NCBI GenBank assembly: GCA_028818705.1
Contig: JAPPNJ010000122.1
Coordinates: forward strand, 1-41,939
Source: Candidatus Poribacteria bacterium
GTDB taxonomy: Bacteria; Poribacteria; WGA-4E; WGA-3G
Length of the DNA stretch: 41,939 bases
Reading direction: 5' to 3'
The position numbers and the translations under genes are program-made. The notes beneath the pieces are model-generated. The model did not search any database. It was not told the DNA's origin and saw only the letters and a list, made by a program, of their open reading frames with translations. This document shows, one piece after another, positions 17,451 through 25,574 of this stretch. Each line of letters starts with the position of its first letter. The first letter of the stretch is position 1.

Positions 17451-18494
17451 ATGTACGATTTGGTTACATTTGGGGAAGCGATGATCCGACTCACTGCGCC
17501 GGAATTTATGCGGCTTGAACAGGTATCGTCGCTGGCAATTACCGCAGGCGGGGCAGAGATGAACGTCGCCGTTAATTCCGCACAACTCGGATTGCGGACG
17601 GCGTGGGTATCACGACTCGTGGACAACTGGTCTGGTCGTTATATCCGCAACAAAGGACGCGAACTCGGTGTGGATATGTCGAACATCGTTTGGGTGGACT
17701 TTGACGGCATCGGCTTGGAGCGGAATGGGTTTTATCATCTTGAATTAGGTGCCGGTCCGCGTGCGAGTAGTGTCACTTATGATCGTGGCTATTCTGCGAT
17801 TTCTAACGTGCAAGTCGGAGAGATCGATTGGGCATCTATTTTTACTGGTGCGCGCTGGTTCCATCTCAGCGGCATTACACCCGCTTTATCGGAATCGGCG
17901 GCGGCTGTTTCAGCAGAGGCACTAAAAGCAGCACAGGCAGCTGGTGTTAAGACAAGCTACGATCTGAACTTCCGTTCCAAACTGTGGAGTGCGGAGGAAG
18001 CACAGGCAGCGAACCGACCGATGATGGAGCACGTTTCCGTTCTTATCGGCAACGAGGAAGATTTTGAGAAATCCCTCGGCTTCGCAGCAGAAGGGACAAC
18101 CGAATCCTATAGTAAACTGGAACCTGAAAGTTACAAAGAGATGGCGAGTCGAGTCAAAGACGCTTTCCCGAAAGTTGAGATGATCGGCACGACGCTGCGC
18201 GATGCGAAAACCGGTTGGCTCAACGACTGGCGCACACTCCTGTATGATGGCGAAGAGTTCTATTTGTCTCGTATCTATGAGGATTTGGAACTCGTGGATC
18301 GCGTGGGTGGTGGTGATAGTTTCTCATCAGGATTAATTTATAGCCTACTGAACGGAAAATCGCCACAAGAGGCGGTCGATTTCGCCGGTGGCTACTCCGC
18401 CTTGGCACATACCTTCCCCGGTGACTTCAACTGGGCAACAGCAGAAGAGGCAGAAACAGCGATGCAAGCGGGGAGCGTGCGCATTAGTCGCTAA
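17451..18494 (+). CDS. PfkB-family sugar kinase, 2-keto-3-deoxygluconate kinase-like
   Basis: A 347-aa ribokinase-fold kinase. It opens with the KDG-kinase-like TFGEAMIRLTAP, has the substrate loop AGGAEMNVAVNSAQLG, YDLNFRSKLW and the C-terminal anion hole with catalytic Asp in DRVGGGDSFSSGL (the second Gly replaces the usual Ala of GAGD). It likely phosphorylates 2-keto-3-deoxygluconate or a related sugar acid in an Entner-Doudoroff-like route. It is the middle gene of a three-gene unit, preceding a 2-hydroxyacid dehydrogenase by 12 bases, consistent with sugar-acid use. Confidence 0.85.
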   Translation: MYDLVTFGEAMIRLTAPEFMRLEQVSSLAITAGGAEMNVAVNSAQLGLRTAWVSRLVDNWSGRYIRNKGRELGVDMSNIVWVDFDGIGLERNGFYHLELGAGPRASSVTYDRGYSAISNVQVGEIDWASIFTGARWFHLSGITPALSESAAAVSAEALKAAQAAGVKTSYDLNFRSKLWSAEEAQAANRPMMEHVSVLIGNEEDFEKSLGFAAEGTTESYSKLEPESYKEMASRVKDAFPKVEMIGTTLRDAKTGWLNDWRTLLYDGEEFYLSRIYEDLELVDRVGGGDSFSSGLIYSLLNGKSPQEAVDFAGGYSALAHTFPGDFNWATAEEAETAMQAGSVRISR

Positions 18495-18506
18495 ACAGAT
18501 AAAACT

Positions 18507-19514
18507 ATGGCAAAGATTCTTCTCTCTCAAATTTTTGAAAACCCCGAGTTTGATACTGCGGAACGCCATGCGGCGTTAGCAGATTTAGGAAAACTTGGTG
18601 AATTGAGCATCCACCCGAGGGAACTGACTGAGGAACACGCCGATGATGTTGTGGGTGTGATTGCCAGTTCGGTGCCTTTCCATGAAAGCTTCTATCAAGC
18701 AGCATCATCGCTTCGCATCATTGCGCGTTGGGGTGTCGGCTATGAAACGGTTAACGTGGATTTGGCGACCGAATACGGTGTTATCGCCACGATTGCGCCT
18801 GAACACATGGTGACTGTCGCCGAATATGCGATTGCCCAGTGGTTTGCAACTATGAAGCGGGTTTACACACTCAATAGGGCTTCTCATAGTGGAGATTTCG
18901 GACTCATTAAGACCCATGAGGTGATGGGATCTACGCTCGGTTTGTACGGCTTCGGTCGGATTGGTCAAGAGGTAGCCCGTCGTGCGCGTCCGCTTCTCGG
19001 CGATGAAGGGAGGCTTTTGGTTTACGACATCCGTCCGGATATCGCCGAAGTCGCTGCGGAATATGGGGCAGAGGCAGTTGATTCTTCGATGACCCTCTTT
19101 CAAGAGAGCGATACTGTATCTCTGCACCTATCGGGTGCGGATACAGTTGTAGGCTATGAAGAACTCTGCGCGATGCAACCACATGCATCCCTAATTAATC
19201 CATCGCGTGGGAACCTTGTTGACGATGCGGCAGCGAACCGCGCCGTCAGCGAAAACCGGCTTTGGTATTATGTAGTGGACGATCCAGTTAACGGAACGCG
19301 AGAGATTCATAAGGATCATCCACGTATTATCTGTACCAACCACAACGCTGGCATGACCGTTGAATCTGGTATTCGGCTGGATCTTCGGACAATTGGTCAG
19401 GTTAAAGATGCGATTGAGGGACGCGCACCCGCATATATGCTCAATCCTGAAGTGCTGGAGCATCCGAGGGTTAAGGCGTTTTGTAAAGATACTACGCAAA
19501 CACTCACGCTTTAG
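18507..19514 (+). CDS. D-isomer-specific 2-hydroxyacid dehydrogenase
   Basis: A 335-aa NAD-dependent dehydrogenase. The Rossmann motif is LGLYGFGRIGQEVARRA. The active-site Arg is in INPSRGNLVD and the His in TNHNAGMT. The usual Glu region reads DDPVNG, lacking the standard EP motif, so the acid that tunes the His may differ. It is related to phosphoglycerate, hydroxypyruvate and glyoxylate reductases. As the gene after a KDG-kinase-like protein it may reduce a keto-acid in sugar-acid breakdown. Confidence 0.85.
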   Translation: MAKILLSQIFENPEFDTAERHAALADLGKLGELSIHPRELTEEHADDVVGVIASSVPFHESFYQAASSLRIIARWGVGYETVNVDLATEYGVIATIAPEHMVTVAEYAIAQWFATMKRVYTLNRASHSGDFGLIKTHEVMGSTLGLYGFGRIGQEVARRARPLLGDEGRLLVYDIRPDIAEVAAEYGAEAVDSSMTLFQESDTVSLHLSGADTVVGYEELCAMQPHASLINPSRGNLVDDAAANRAVSENRLWYYVVDDPVNGTREIHKDHPRIICTNHNAGMTVESGIRLDLRTIGQVKDAIEGRAPAYMLNPEVLEHPRVKAFCKDTTQTLTL

Positions 19515-19526
19515 TTTTTGTCAAGC

Positions 19527-19635
19527 AGGAAAAGGAATTCTCGGTTCGTGGAGATGCTCAGCAATCGGGCGAGGTGACCTCGCCCCTACAATGGTGTTTT
19601 ATTTTTCTGAAGTAGGAAAAGGAATTCTCGGTTCG
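19527..19635. repeat. REP-like palindrome flanked by a direct repeat of the methyltransferase gene tail
   Basis: AGGAAAAGGAATTCTCGGTTCG occurs at 19527-19548 and 19614-19635 (22 bases identical, similarity extending further left). Between them is a GGGCGAGGTGACCTCGCCC palindrome followed by CTACA (19567-19590). Both repeat copies can encode NREFLFLL on the minus strand. Confidence 0.75.
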
Positions 19636-20719
19636 GCTTTTCAGCTGCGCTTACCCACTCGTTAGTCCACTTCATGCCTGCCATGACGTTCTTTTTGTAG
19701 TCAAGTTCAAGCGCAGCGAGGAGTTTGCCGTTGCTTTGCATGACCTCGTTGAGTTGTTGGGCAGTTGCGCGACCACCGGAACTGTAAGATAACAGAATCC
19801 AACGGGCTTGCGTGATCTGGATTAGGTTGGCAATGGCTTCAACGGCGATGAAACGTCCGTCATCGTTGCAGCGGAATTCCTCAAATACAGATGCGGCGAG
19901 AAGGTCTGATGTATCTTCCCGCCGTTTTGCTTTTCCGAAAAGGGTCGGTTTGTCGAAAAGCACAACACTTTTCCAGAGATGATAGTAGGCGGCATATCTA
20001 ACACGGGAGGGTGGCATCTTCTCGTTGTTTGAACCGTAGGGTGGATCGAAGTATGCGAGGTCAACGGAGACACGTGGCACGAGTTCAAAGATGTCGGTTT
20101 GGTAAACCTTGTGGTCTCCTTCCGATGCGAAAACTTCAGGCACTTCAAGCCGTAATGCCTTATAGGCACGGGGTGCCCACTCTTTAAGATAGGCGGAAAA
20201 GTGACCGAGGGTGCTGTCAACACGGTCGAGTGCGAGCATCAGGCTTGTGAGCGCAACCGCTTTGTCGACTGGATCGAGGTTAAGGCTTTCGATTTCTTGC
20301 CGGATTGCGTCTAATTTGCGGGTGTTGTGGCGTTGCCACGGTTTTTTGAGTCCGTCCGTTTGGATTGCGCAACCGCTGTTGGCGTATCCCCCGTAGTGTT
20401 CCGTGAACCAGCCATCCACAGGCGGAACAGCGTTGAGGTGATCGATGAGGGGTTGATACGCTTCTTTCGGTTTTGTGTTGAGAAGATAACAGGTGCCGAA
20501 CACCTTAGACCAAGGGGCGATGTCGTTGCACATAACAGTATAACCGAGCTTGGCGAGTGCCTGTGAGACGCGGGTTGTGCCTGAGAAGCCGTCGAGAATT
20601 GTCTTGGCGTTGACTTTTTTGATCAGTTCAAGCACTTGTGGAATGAGTTTCAGCTTGGAACCGATGTATTTGATGCTTTGTGTCGGAGGGGCTTGAAGGG
20701 GGAGAAGTGTTTGTTGCAT
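19586..20719 (-). CDS. D12-class (Dam-like) DNA adenine N6-methyltransferase
   Basis: A 377-aa alpha-class adenine methyltransferase. KYIGSK near residue 18 and DGFSGTTRVSQAL near 43 form the SAM site; DPPYG near 224 is catalytic motif IV (DPPY). No restriction partner is next to it, so it may be an orphan methylase. The last residues (KTPL and the TAG stop) come from an inserted palindrome. The former tail (NREFLFLLDKN, then stop) is still readable downstream at about 19516-19549, so the current C-terminus is secondary. Confidence 0.88.
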   Translation of the reverse strand: MQQTLLPLQAPPTQSIKYIGSKLKLIPQVLELIKKVNAKTILDGFSGTTRVSQALAKLGYTVMCNDIAPWSKVFGTCYLLNTKPKEAYQPLIDHLNAVPPVDGWFTEHYGGYANSGCAIQTDGLKKPWQRHNTRKLDAIRQEIESLNLDPVDKAVALTSLMLALDRVDSTLGHFSAYLKEWAPRAYKALRLEVPEVFASEGDHKVYQTDIFELVPRVSVDLAYFDPPYGSNNEKMPPSRVRYAAYYHLWKSVVLFDKPTLFGKAKRREDTSDLLAASVFEEFRCNDDGRFIAVEAIANLIQITQARWILLSYSSGGRATAQQLNEVMQSNGKLLAALELDYKKNVMAGMKWTNEWVSAAEKPNREFLFLLQKNKTPL

Positions 20720-20743
20720 GGGTTTATGCTGGATTCTTAACGC

Positions 20744-20761
20744 GTAGGTTGGATTGAACGG
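20744..20761. repeat. Extra left end of the MITE-like element
   Basis: GTAGGTTGGATTGAACGG differs by one base from the left terminal repeat at 20785-20802 and lies 41 bases before it in the same orientation, suggesting a nested or earlier insertion. Confidence 0.6.
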
Positions 20762-20784
20762 GAGTTTACTAAAAATCGCAGGAA

Positions 20785-21010
20785 GTAGGTTGGGTTGAAC
20801 GGCAACAAGCGAAGTACCATCAGTCCAAAATGCTCCAGTTTTCCACTATTTAGGGAATTGATAGTGAAACCCAACAACCTCATCAAAGAGATGGAGGTGT
20901 CTTAAAATGTTGGGTTTCGCTGGTATCTTGGAATGTTCAAACCTCTGAAAATGTGAAGTTTTCTGGATCATAAACATTTGATTTTTCATGTTCCGCTCAA
21001 CCCAACCTAC
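20785..21010. mobile_element. 226-bp MITE-like element with 18-bp terminal inverted repeats
   Basis: Left end GTAGGTTGGGTTGAACGG (20785-20802) and right end CCGCTCAACCCAACCTAC (20993-21010) are inverted repeats with one mismatch. Inside, GTGAAACCCAACA and TGTTGGGTTTCGC form a second inverted pair. It has no ORF. The right half is repeated at 16951-17052. This accounts for most of the 300-base gap between the methyltransferase and the next gene. Such elements need a transposase supplied elsewhere; none with matching ends is visible. Confidence 0.75.
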
Positions 21011-21019
21011 GGATTACTA

Positions 21020-21949
21020 TCATCCTTCCATCTTATCCTTTCCAGGATCATATAGACGATACTTCCCTCTTGCTACCTGCCAATATCTATCTTCGGCTTT
21101 AGGATAAGTATGTCGTTCAGGGTAGTTAACACAGCCCGCTCTTATCCAGCCTCTCACTCTTTTGTTCCTCAAATCAGGATGCTTCTCCAAAACGACTCGT
21201 AGAATGTCCACGGGAGCAAATATAGCGTTTGGATCTCTGTCTGTAAATTCCTGGACTGCTTCCCATACAATCTGTTCTACTGGTTTATCACTCGGTGATC
21301 GCGGAGGAGACGAGGGACGTTGCTGCCGGGCTTTAGGTACAACGACGTTTTCATCTCCAACCGTTGTTTCCGTACTGACAAGGACCTCTCCTGATTCTGT
21401 TTCAAACGTGGAAACACCTATGCAGCTAATATCCATTCCATACGAAGTTCGGAGAAAACGACAGACACGGGCGACTCGCGGTGGAATTTCCTCTGCGACT
21501 ATGAACAGACGCAAGTTCCGATTGAGTGGAGGAAGTTCGTCAGTTTCAGGCATGTCAAACATTTCCCGGAAGGCTTCATCGAAAGTTCTCCCTTGGAATT
21601 CGTCGCGTTTTTCAAAATAGGCATCAGCAATATCATGAATCTGTTCCTCTGAAAGTTCATTTGCCCATGCTGCGTACTCAAGCAGTTGAGCGATTACCTC
21701 CCGTGGTGTTTTTCCGCGTTTGAATTCAACAATGACGAGATTCCCTTCTAAATCTACGCCGAGCAAGTCTGGAAAGATAGTTCCTTCTTCGTCCTGGGCA
21801 CTCGGTTGTCTGTCGATCCACAGGACGAGTTCGTCTTGGATAACTGCCCACGGGCTGTTTTCAAGCCAAATCTCCAAATGCTGTTCAAGTTCAACATTTG
21901 TTTCCTGTGCAATGATGAGTTTATCGTCTTCTAATCTAAAAATAGGCAT
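21020..21949 (-). CDS. DUF91/NucS-like PD-(D/E)xK nuclease
   Basis: Start at 21949 (MPIFRLEDDKL) is preferred to the upstream ATG at 22036, because a GGAG site stands 6 bases before it and the longer form would overlap the next gene. The 309-aa protein has an endonuclease-like core: D61 (FPDLLGVD), E75-F-K77 (VIVEFKRG), and a following helix with Q (AQLLEYAAW). This matches the DUF91/NucS-like group of single- or mismatch-specific DNA nucleases. The C-terminal part after a Pro/Ser-rich linker (near residue 215) is a separate small domain. It is 16 bases downstream of the Uma2 gene, in one unit. Confidence 0.7.
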   Translation of the reverse strand: MPIFRLEDDKLIIAQETNVELEQHLEIWLENSPWAVIQDELVLWIDRQPSAQDEEGTIFPDLLGVDLEGNLVIVEFKRGKTPREVIAQLLEYAAWANELSEEQIHDIADAYFEKRDEFQGRTFDEAFREMFDMPETDELPPLNRNLRLFIVAEEIPPRVARVCRFLRTSYGMDISCIGVSTFETESGEVLVSTETTVGDENVVVPKARQQRPSSPPRSPSDKPVEQIVWEAVQEFTDRDPNAIFAPVDILRVVLEKHPDLRNKRVRGWIRAGCVNYPERHTYPKAEDRYWQVARGKYRLYDPGKDKMEG

Positions 21950-21965
21950 TGTTTCTCCGTAAAAC

Positions 21966-22532
21966 CTATTCAAAAAGTTGTGCGACTGGGCAAGTAAAGC
22001 CTTTGACAACATCCTCACCCGACAATGTGTCTTCACACTGAAACAACGTGAAATCCGTTTCAGAGCGGTAGACCATCACCGTTTTTGCGACAGGCTCAAT
22101 AATCCAGACGAGGCGGGTCCCTGCCTTCAGATAGGCGAACGCCTTCTCAGTGACATCGTACTGTTTATCTGTCGGGGAGACGATCTCGATAGCGAGATCT
22201 GGGGGAATAGGAGATCCTTTACGTCTGTTTTCCGGCAGGCGTTCCCTTGAAACAAACGCAACATCTGGCTTCACCACCCGGTCCCCTAAATGAAATGTCG
22301 TGCCTGCGGTATATGAACGTCCCAGCTGATGCTTAAAAACATGCAGACTCAAATAGCGGATAACGTTGCTGCTTATTTCGCCGTGTTCCATCGAAGTAGG
22401 TGATATGGGAACTAATGCTCCTTGGACATATTCATAACCTTCTAAATCGTTTTCAAGAAATTCTTCCAGGGTCATCGTATGGGATGCTGGGTTCTCTTGA
22501 ATAGACTTAGGATCTGCTTGGGAATTAATCAT
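21966..22532 (-). CDS. Uma2 family (DUF820) nuclease-like protein
   Basis: A 188-aa PD-(D/E)xK-type protein. The start at 22532 is chosen because of a strong AAGGAGG site about 5 bases upstream; an earlier ATG at 22571 has none. Core residues are in KPDVAFVS (Asp) and PDLAIEIVSPTD (Glu, with a downstream Lys in TEKAFAYLKAG), the normal Uma2 pattern. The family is abundant in cyanobacteria and Poribacteria; its function is unsettled. It precedes the NucS-like nuclease. Confidence 0.85.
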   Translation of the reverse strand: MINSQADPKSIQENPASHTMTLEEFLENDLEGYEYVQGALVPISPTSMEHGEISSNVIRYLSLHVFKHQLGRSYTAGTTFHLGDRVVKPDVAFVSRERLPENRRKGSPIPPDLAIEIVSPTDKQYDVTEKAFAYLKAGTRLVWIIEPVAKTVMVYRSETDFTLFQCEDTLSGEDVVKGFTCPVAQLFE

Positions 22533-22707
22533 CAGTTGCCTCCTTACGCTTCTGATTTTTGGCGAATGCACATACTAACAGTTTACGCTACAAAGATACC
22601 TCAACCCACCTTCCAATCTTCCACGTCTTTGCCAATCGCTAATCACTAATCGCCAATTGCACAAACTAACAGCGGAATGCGCGTAAATCAGAATCAACGA
22701 ACAACTA

Positions 22708-23946
22708 TTATGTATGACGAATAGCATCAATAGGTGTGAGCTTTGCGGCTTGGCTGGCGGGATAGTAGCCGAAGAAGATACCGACCACAGCACCTGCAGC
22801 GACGGAGATAAGGACGGCTTCGGGTGTAACAACAGAGGGCCATTCCACTCCCGGGAAAAATCTACCAACTACCCATACGAAACCTTTGCCCACTATGAAA
22901 CCGAACAAGATTCCAAGTAAACTGCCTACCAGACATAAGAGGATAGATTCTGTCAGAAACTGTATCCGAATGTCAAAACCTGTTGCACCAACTGCTTTTC
23001 GCAGTCCGATTTCCGGTATCCGCTCTGTCACCGAGACAAGCATGATATTCAGGATGCCGATACCCGCGACAATCAAGGAGATAGACGCAATAATGACAAG
23101 GACCATCTCCATAATAAAGATAATCCTCTTTCCACCTTCTATACCCTTTTTCGCGCTCCACGTTCGGAAAAAGGTTTCGTCATCACCATGATTGCGTCTG
23201 ATAACGGTTTTCACTTCCTTCATGGCTTGATCAACGACATCAATATTTTTAGCACGGGCAATGATGGCTCCGACCCGATTACGCCCACCAAAGCGGGTTT
23301 GTGCAGTGGTAATCGGAATGAAAATCATATTGTCTTCGCTTCTACTCTCGTCGAATCCATCGCCACGGGATTTCATAATCCCCACAACCGTAAAACGGTT
23401 GTTATTAATGCCGACCTCCTTGCCAATAGGATTCTGTCCTTTAAATTGCTCTTTCCAGACTTTTGCACCGATAACACAGACCTTATTCCAGAAGTCCATA
23501 TCGGTATCGGCGAGGAATCTGCCGTATTCAGCCTCCCACTGCTGGACGGCTTGATATTCATTTGTCGTTGCTCGGAGATAGGTGCGTCGGTGTTTCCCTT
23601 CGACTTCAAAATCAATAGGATGACTTCTTTCAACGGTAGCAACTTCAACAGAAGGGCAGTCTGCCAGAATGTCGTGGAGATCTCGCATCTCTAAGTAATG
23701 CGGACTCGTATTGCGCTGCCAACGGTTGTTTTTCTCAATATATCCCGGTCGGTAAACACCGAACATACTGGGTCCACCGATTTTCTCAATCTGTGCCATC
23801 ATGAGCTGTTCAGCACCGGCACCAAAAGACATCATGGCGATTACGCCCGCAATGCCGATGGTAATTCCTAAAAGCGTGAGAATCGTGCGGAGTTTGCTTC
23901 CGCGCAGCACCGAAAAGGCTGAGATGAGGTTTTCTAAAATTTGCAC
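22708..23946 (-). CDS. MacB-type ABC transporter permease, copy 2
   Basis: A 412-aa permease with an N-terminal TM helix (LRTILTLLGITIGIAGVIAMM), a large periplasmic MacB_PCD domain (about residues 50-250) and an FtsX domain with three TM helices near residues 280-400. These proteins couple cytoplasmic ATP hydrolysis to extraction of lipoproteins or export of peptides. It starts with GTG, preceded by GAGGACGAAA. It lies 9 bases after the stop of a second permease with clearly similar sequence. No ATPase is adjacent, so the partner must be encoded elsewhere. Confidence 0.88.
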   Translation of the reverse strand: MQILENLISAFSVLRGSKLRTILTLLGITIGIAGVIAMMSFGAGAEQLMMAQIEKIGGPSMFGVYRPGYIEKNNRWQRNTSPHYLEMRDLHDILADCPSVEVATVERSHPIDFEVEGKHRRTYLRATTNEYQAVQQWEAEYGRFLADTDMDFWNKVCVIGAKVWKEQFKGQNPIGKEVGINNNRFTVVGIMKSRGDGFDESRSEDNMIFIPITTAQTRFGGRNRVGAIIARAKNIDVVDQAMKEVKTVIRRNHGDDETFFRTWSAKKGIEGGKRIIFIMEMVLVIIASISLIVAGIGILNIMLVSVTERIPEIGLRKAVGATGFDIRIQFLTESILLCLVGSLLGILFGFIVGKGFVWVVGRFFPGVEWPSVVTPEAVLISVAAGAVVGIFFGYYPASQAAKLTPIDAIRHT

Positions 23947-23955
23947 TTTCGTCCT

Positions 23956-25206
23956 CTATGTGTGCCGAATGGCATCAATGGGTGTCATTTTTGCGGCTTG
24001 GCTGGCGGGATAGTACCCGAAGAAGATACCGACTGCCGCACCTGCCCCTACAGAGACCAGCACAGCTTCCGGCGTAACCACAGACGGCCACGCCATCTCT
24101 TTTAGGAACTGCCCGACTATCCATGCAAAGCCTTTCCCAACGAGGGCACCGAACAAGATACCGAGTAGGCTGCCAATCAGGCAGAGAAGCACGGATTCTG
24201 TGAGGAATTGGAGTCGAATGTCAAAACTTTTTGCGCCGACCGCTTTCCGTAGCCCAATCTCTGGAATTCGCTCTGTTACGGAGACGAGCATAATATTAAG
24301 AATTCCGATACCCGCAACAATCAAGGAAACTGAGGCGATAACGACGAGAACTGTCTCTATGATAAAGATCATTCTCTTGGCGTGTGCGATCCCTTTTTTT
24401 GCCGACCAAGTTCGGAAGAAGGTCTCATCGCCGCCATGATTACGCATGATGACGGTCTTCACCTCTTTTAGGGCTTGATCGACCAACATGGGGCTTTTGG
24501 CACGCACCATGATATGCCCGACGTAATCGTGTCCCCAAAACCGTTTCTGTGCGGTTGTAATTGGAATGAAGAGCATATTGTCATCGCTCTTTCCGCGCTC
24601 TAACCCGTCTCCTCGACTCTCCATGATACCGATAACTGTAAAGCGTTTGTTGGTTCCATGATTGTTGATTATAACTTCCTTACCGATAGGATCCTGTCCT
24701 TTAAACTGCTCTTTCCAGATTTTTGAACCGATGACGCAAACTTTTGTCCAAGTATCCATGTCGGTATCAGCGAGGAATCTGCCGAATTCTGTGCGCCACT
24801 CTCGAACAGCTTGGTATTCATTCGTTGTCGCGCGGAGATACGTCTTCTGAAATTTTCCATCAACGCCGAGGCTGATGTAGTAGCTGCCTTCGACAGTGGC
24901 GACTTCAACGGAGGGACAATCTGCTAAGACATCACGAAGATCGTCCATTTCTAAGTGATGTGGACTGGTGTTACGCTGCCAACGACCATTTTTGCGTATG
25001 TACCCGGGGCGATATACGCCAAACATGCTGGGGCCACCGATTTGGTCGATTTCTGCCATGAGTAGTTTTTCGGCACCAGCACCAAAAGACATCATGGCAA
25101 TCACACCTGCGATCCCGATGGTAATCCCTAAGAGCGTGAGAATCGTGCGGAGTTTGCTGGCACGCAGGATAGAAAACGCCGAGATAAGATTTTCGAGTAT
25201 GTTCAT
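23956..25206 (-). CDS. MacB-type ABC transporter permease, copy 1
   Basis: A 416-aa paralog of the next gene, sharing the N-terminus MxILENLISAFSxLR, GVYRPGYI, TEFGRFLADTDMD, GQDPIGKEV and FFGYYPASQAA. It has the same layout: TM1, MacB_PCD, then FtsX TM2-4. The tandem pair may form a heterodimeric permease, since MacB-type transporters work as dimers, or represent a recent duplication. No ATP-binding subunit or membrane fusion protein is seen in this window. Confidence 0.88.
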   Translation of the reverse strand: MNILENLISAFSILRASKLRTILTLLGITIGIAGVIAMMSFGAGAEKLLMAEIDQIGGPSMFGVYRPGYIRKNGRWQRNTSPHHLEMDDLRDVLADCPSVEVATVEGSYYISLGVDGKFQKTYLRATTNEYQAVREWRTEFGRFLADTDMDTWTKVCVIGSKIWKEQFKGQDPIGKEVIINNHGTNKRFTVIGIMESRGDGLERGKSDDNMLFIPITTAQKRFWGHDYVGHIMVRAKSPMLVDQALKEVKTVIMRNHGGDETFFRTWSAKKGIAHAKRMIFIIETVLVVIASVSLIVAGIGILNIMLVSVTERIPEIGLRKAVGAKSFDIRLQFLTESVLLCLIGSLLGILFGALVGKGFAWIVGQFLKEMAWPSVVTPEAVLVSVGAGAAVGIFFGYYPASQAAKMTPIDAIRHT

Positions 25207-25263
25207 TTTTATTTTTCTTTGGCTAAAGCATTAAGTTTCGCTCAACGATCCTGGCCCATCAAA

Positions 25264-25405
25264 TAGGGTCATTCAGTTTTCGATTCCGATCTCGGTTTTC
25301 GTTGACAGATGTTAAGTTTTTACGCAATATCTCGAGCACAGCTCGCTCCTACAATAAAAAGTCGGGATTTGGAAATCCCTCCTACAGAAGAACTAAATGA
25401 CCCTA
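25264..25405. repeat. Composite palindromic element in the gap before 25575
   Basis: TAGGGTCATTCAG (25264-25276) and CTAAATGACCCTA (25393-25405) are near-perfect inverted repeats (12 of 13). Between them lie two tandem small palindromes, CGAGCACAGCTCG then CTCCTAC (about 25331-25350) and GGGATTTGGAAATCCC then TCCTAC (about 25363-25385), which are members of the REP-like family. This explains about 140 of the 368 bases between the permease and the next gene; the rest is AT-rich with no ORF. Confidence 0.65.
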
Positions 25406-25574
25406 CCCACCAAAAAGTTTTGATTGCATGAATTCTAAAGACGTGCTAAACTGCTTTAACATAGAAAATAGAGATTTACTCACGGATAAAAAACGACACC
25501 TACAACACGCCTTGATGTTATAAAGTATATCATAAAACATTTGAAAACTGCAAATTTATCAGGAGTAGAGAGTT

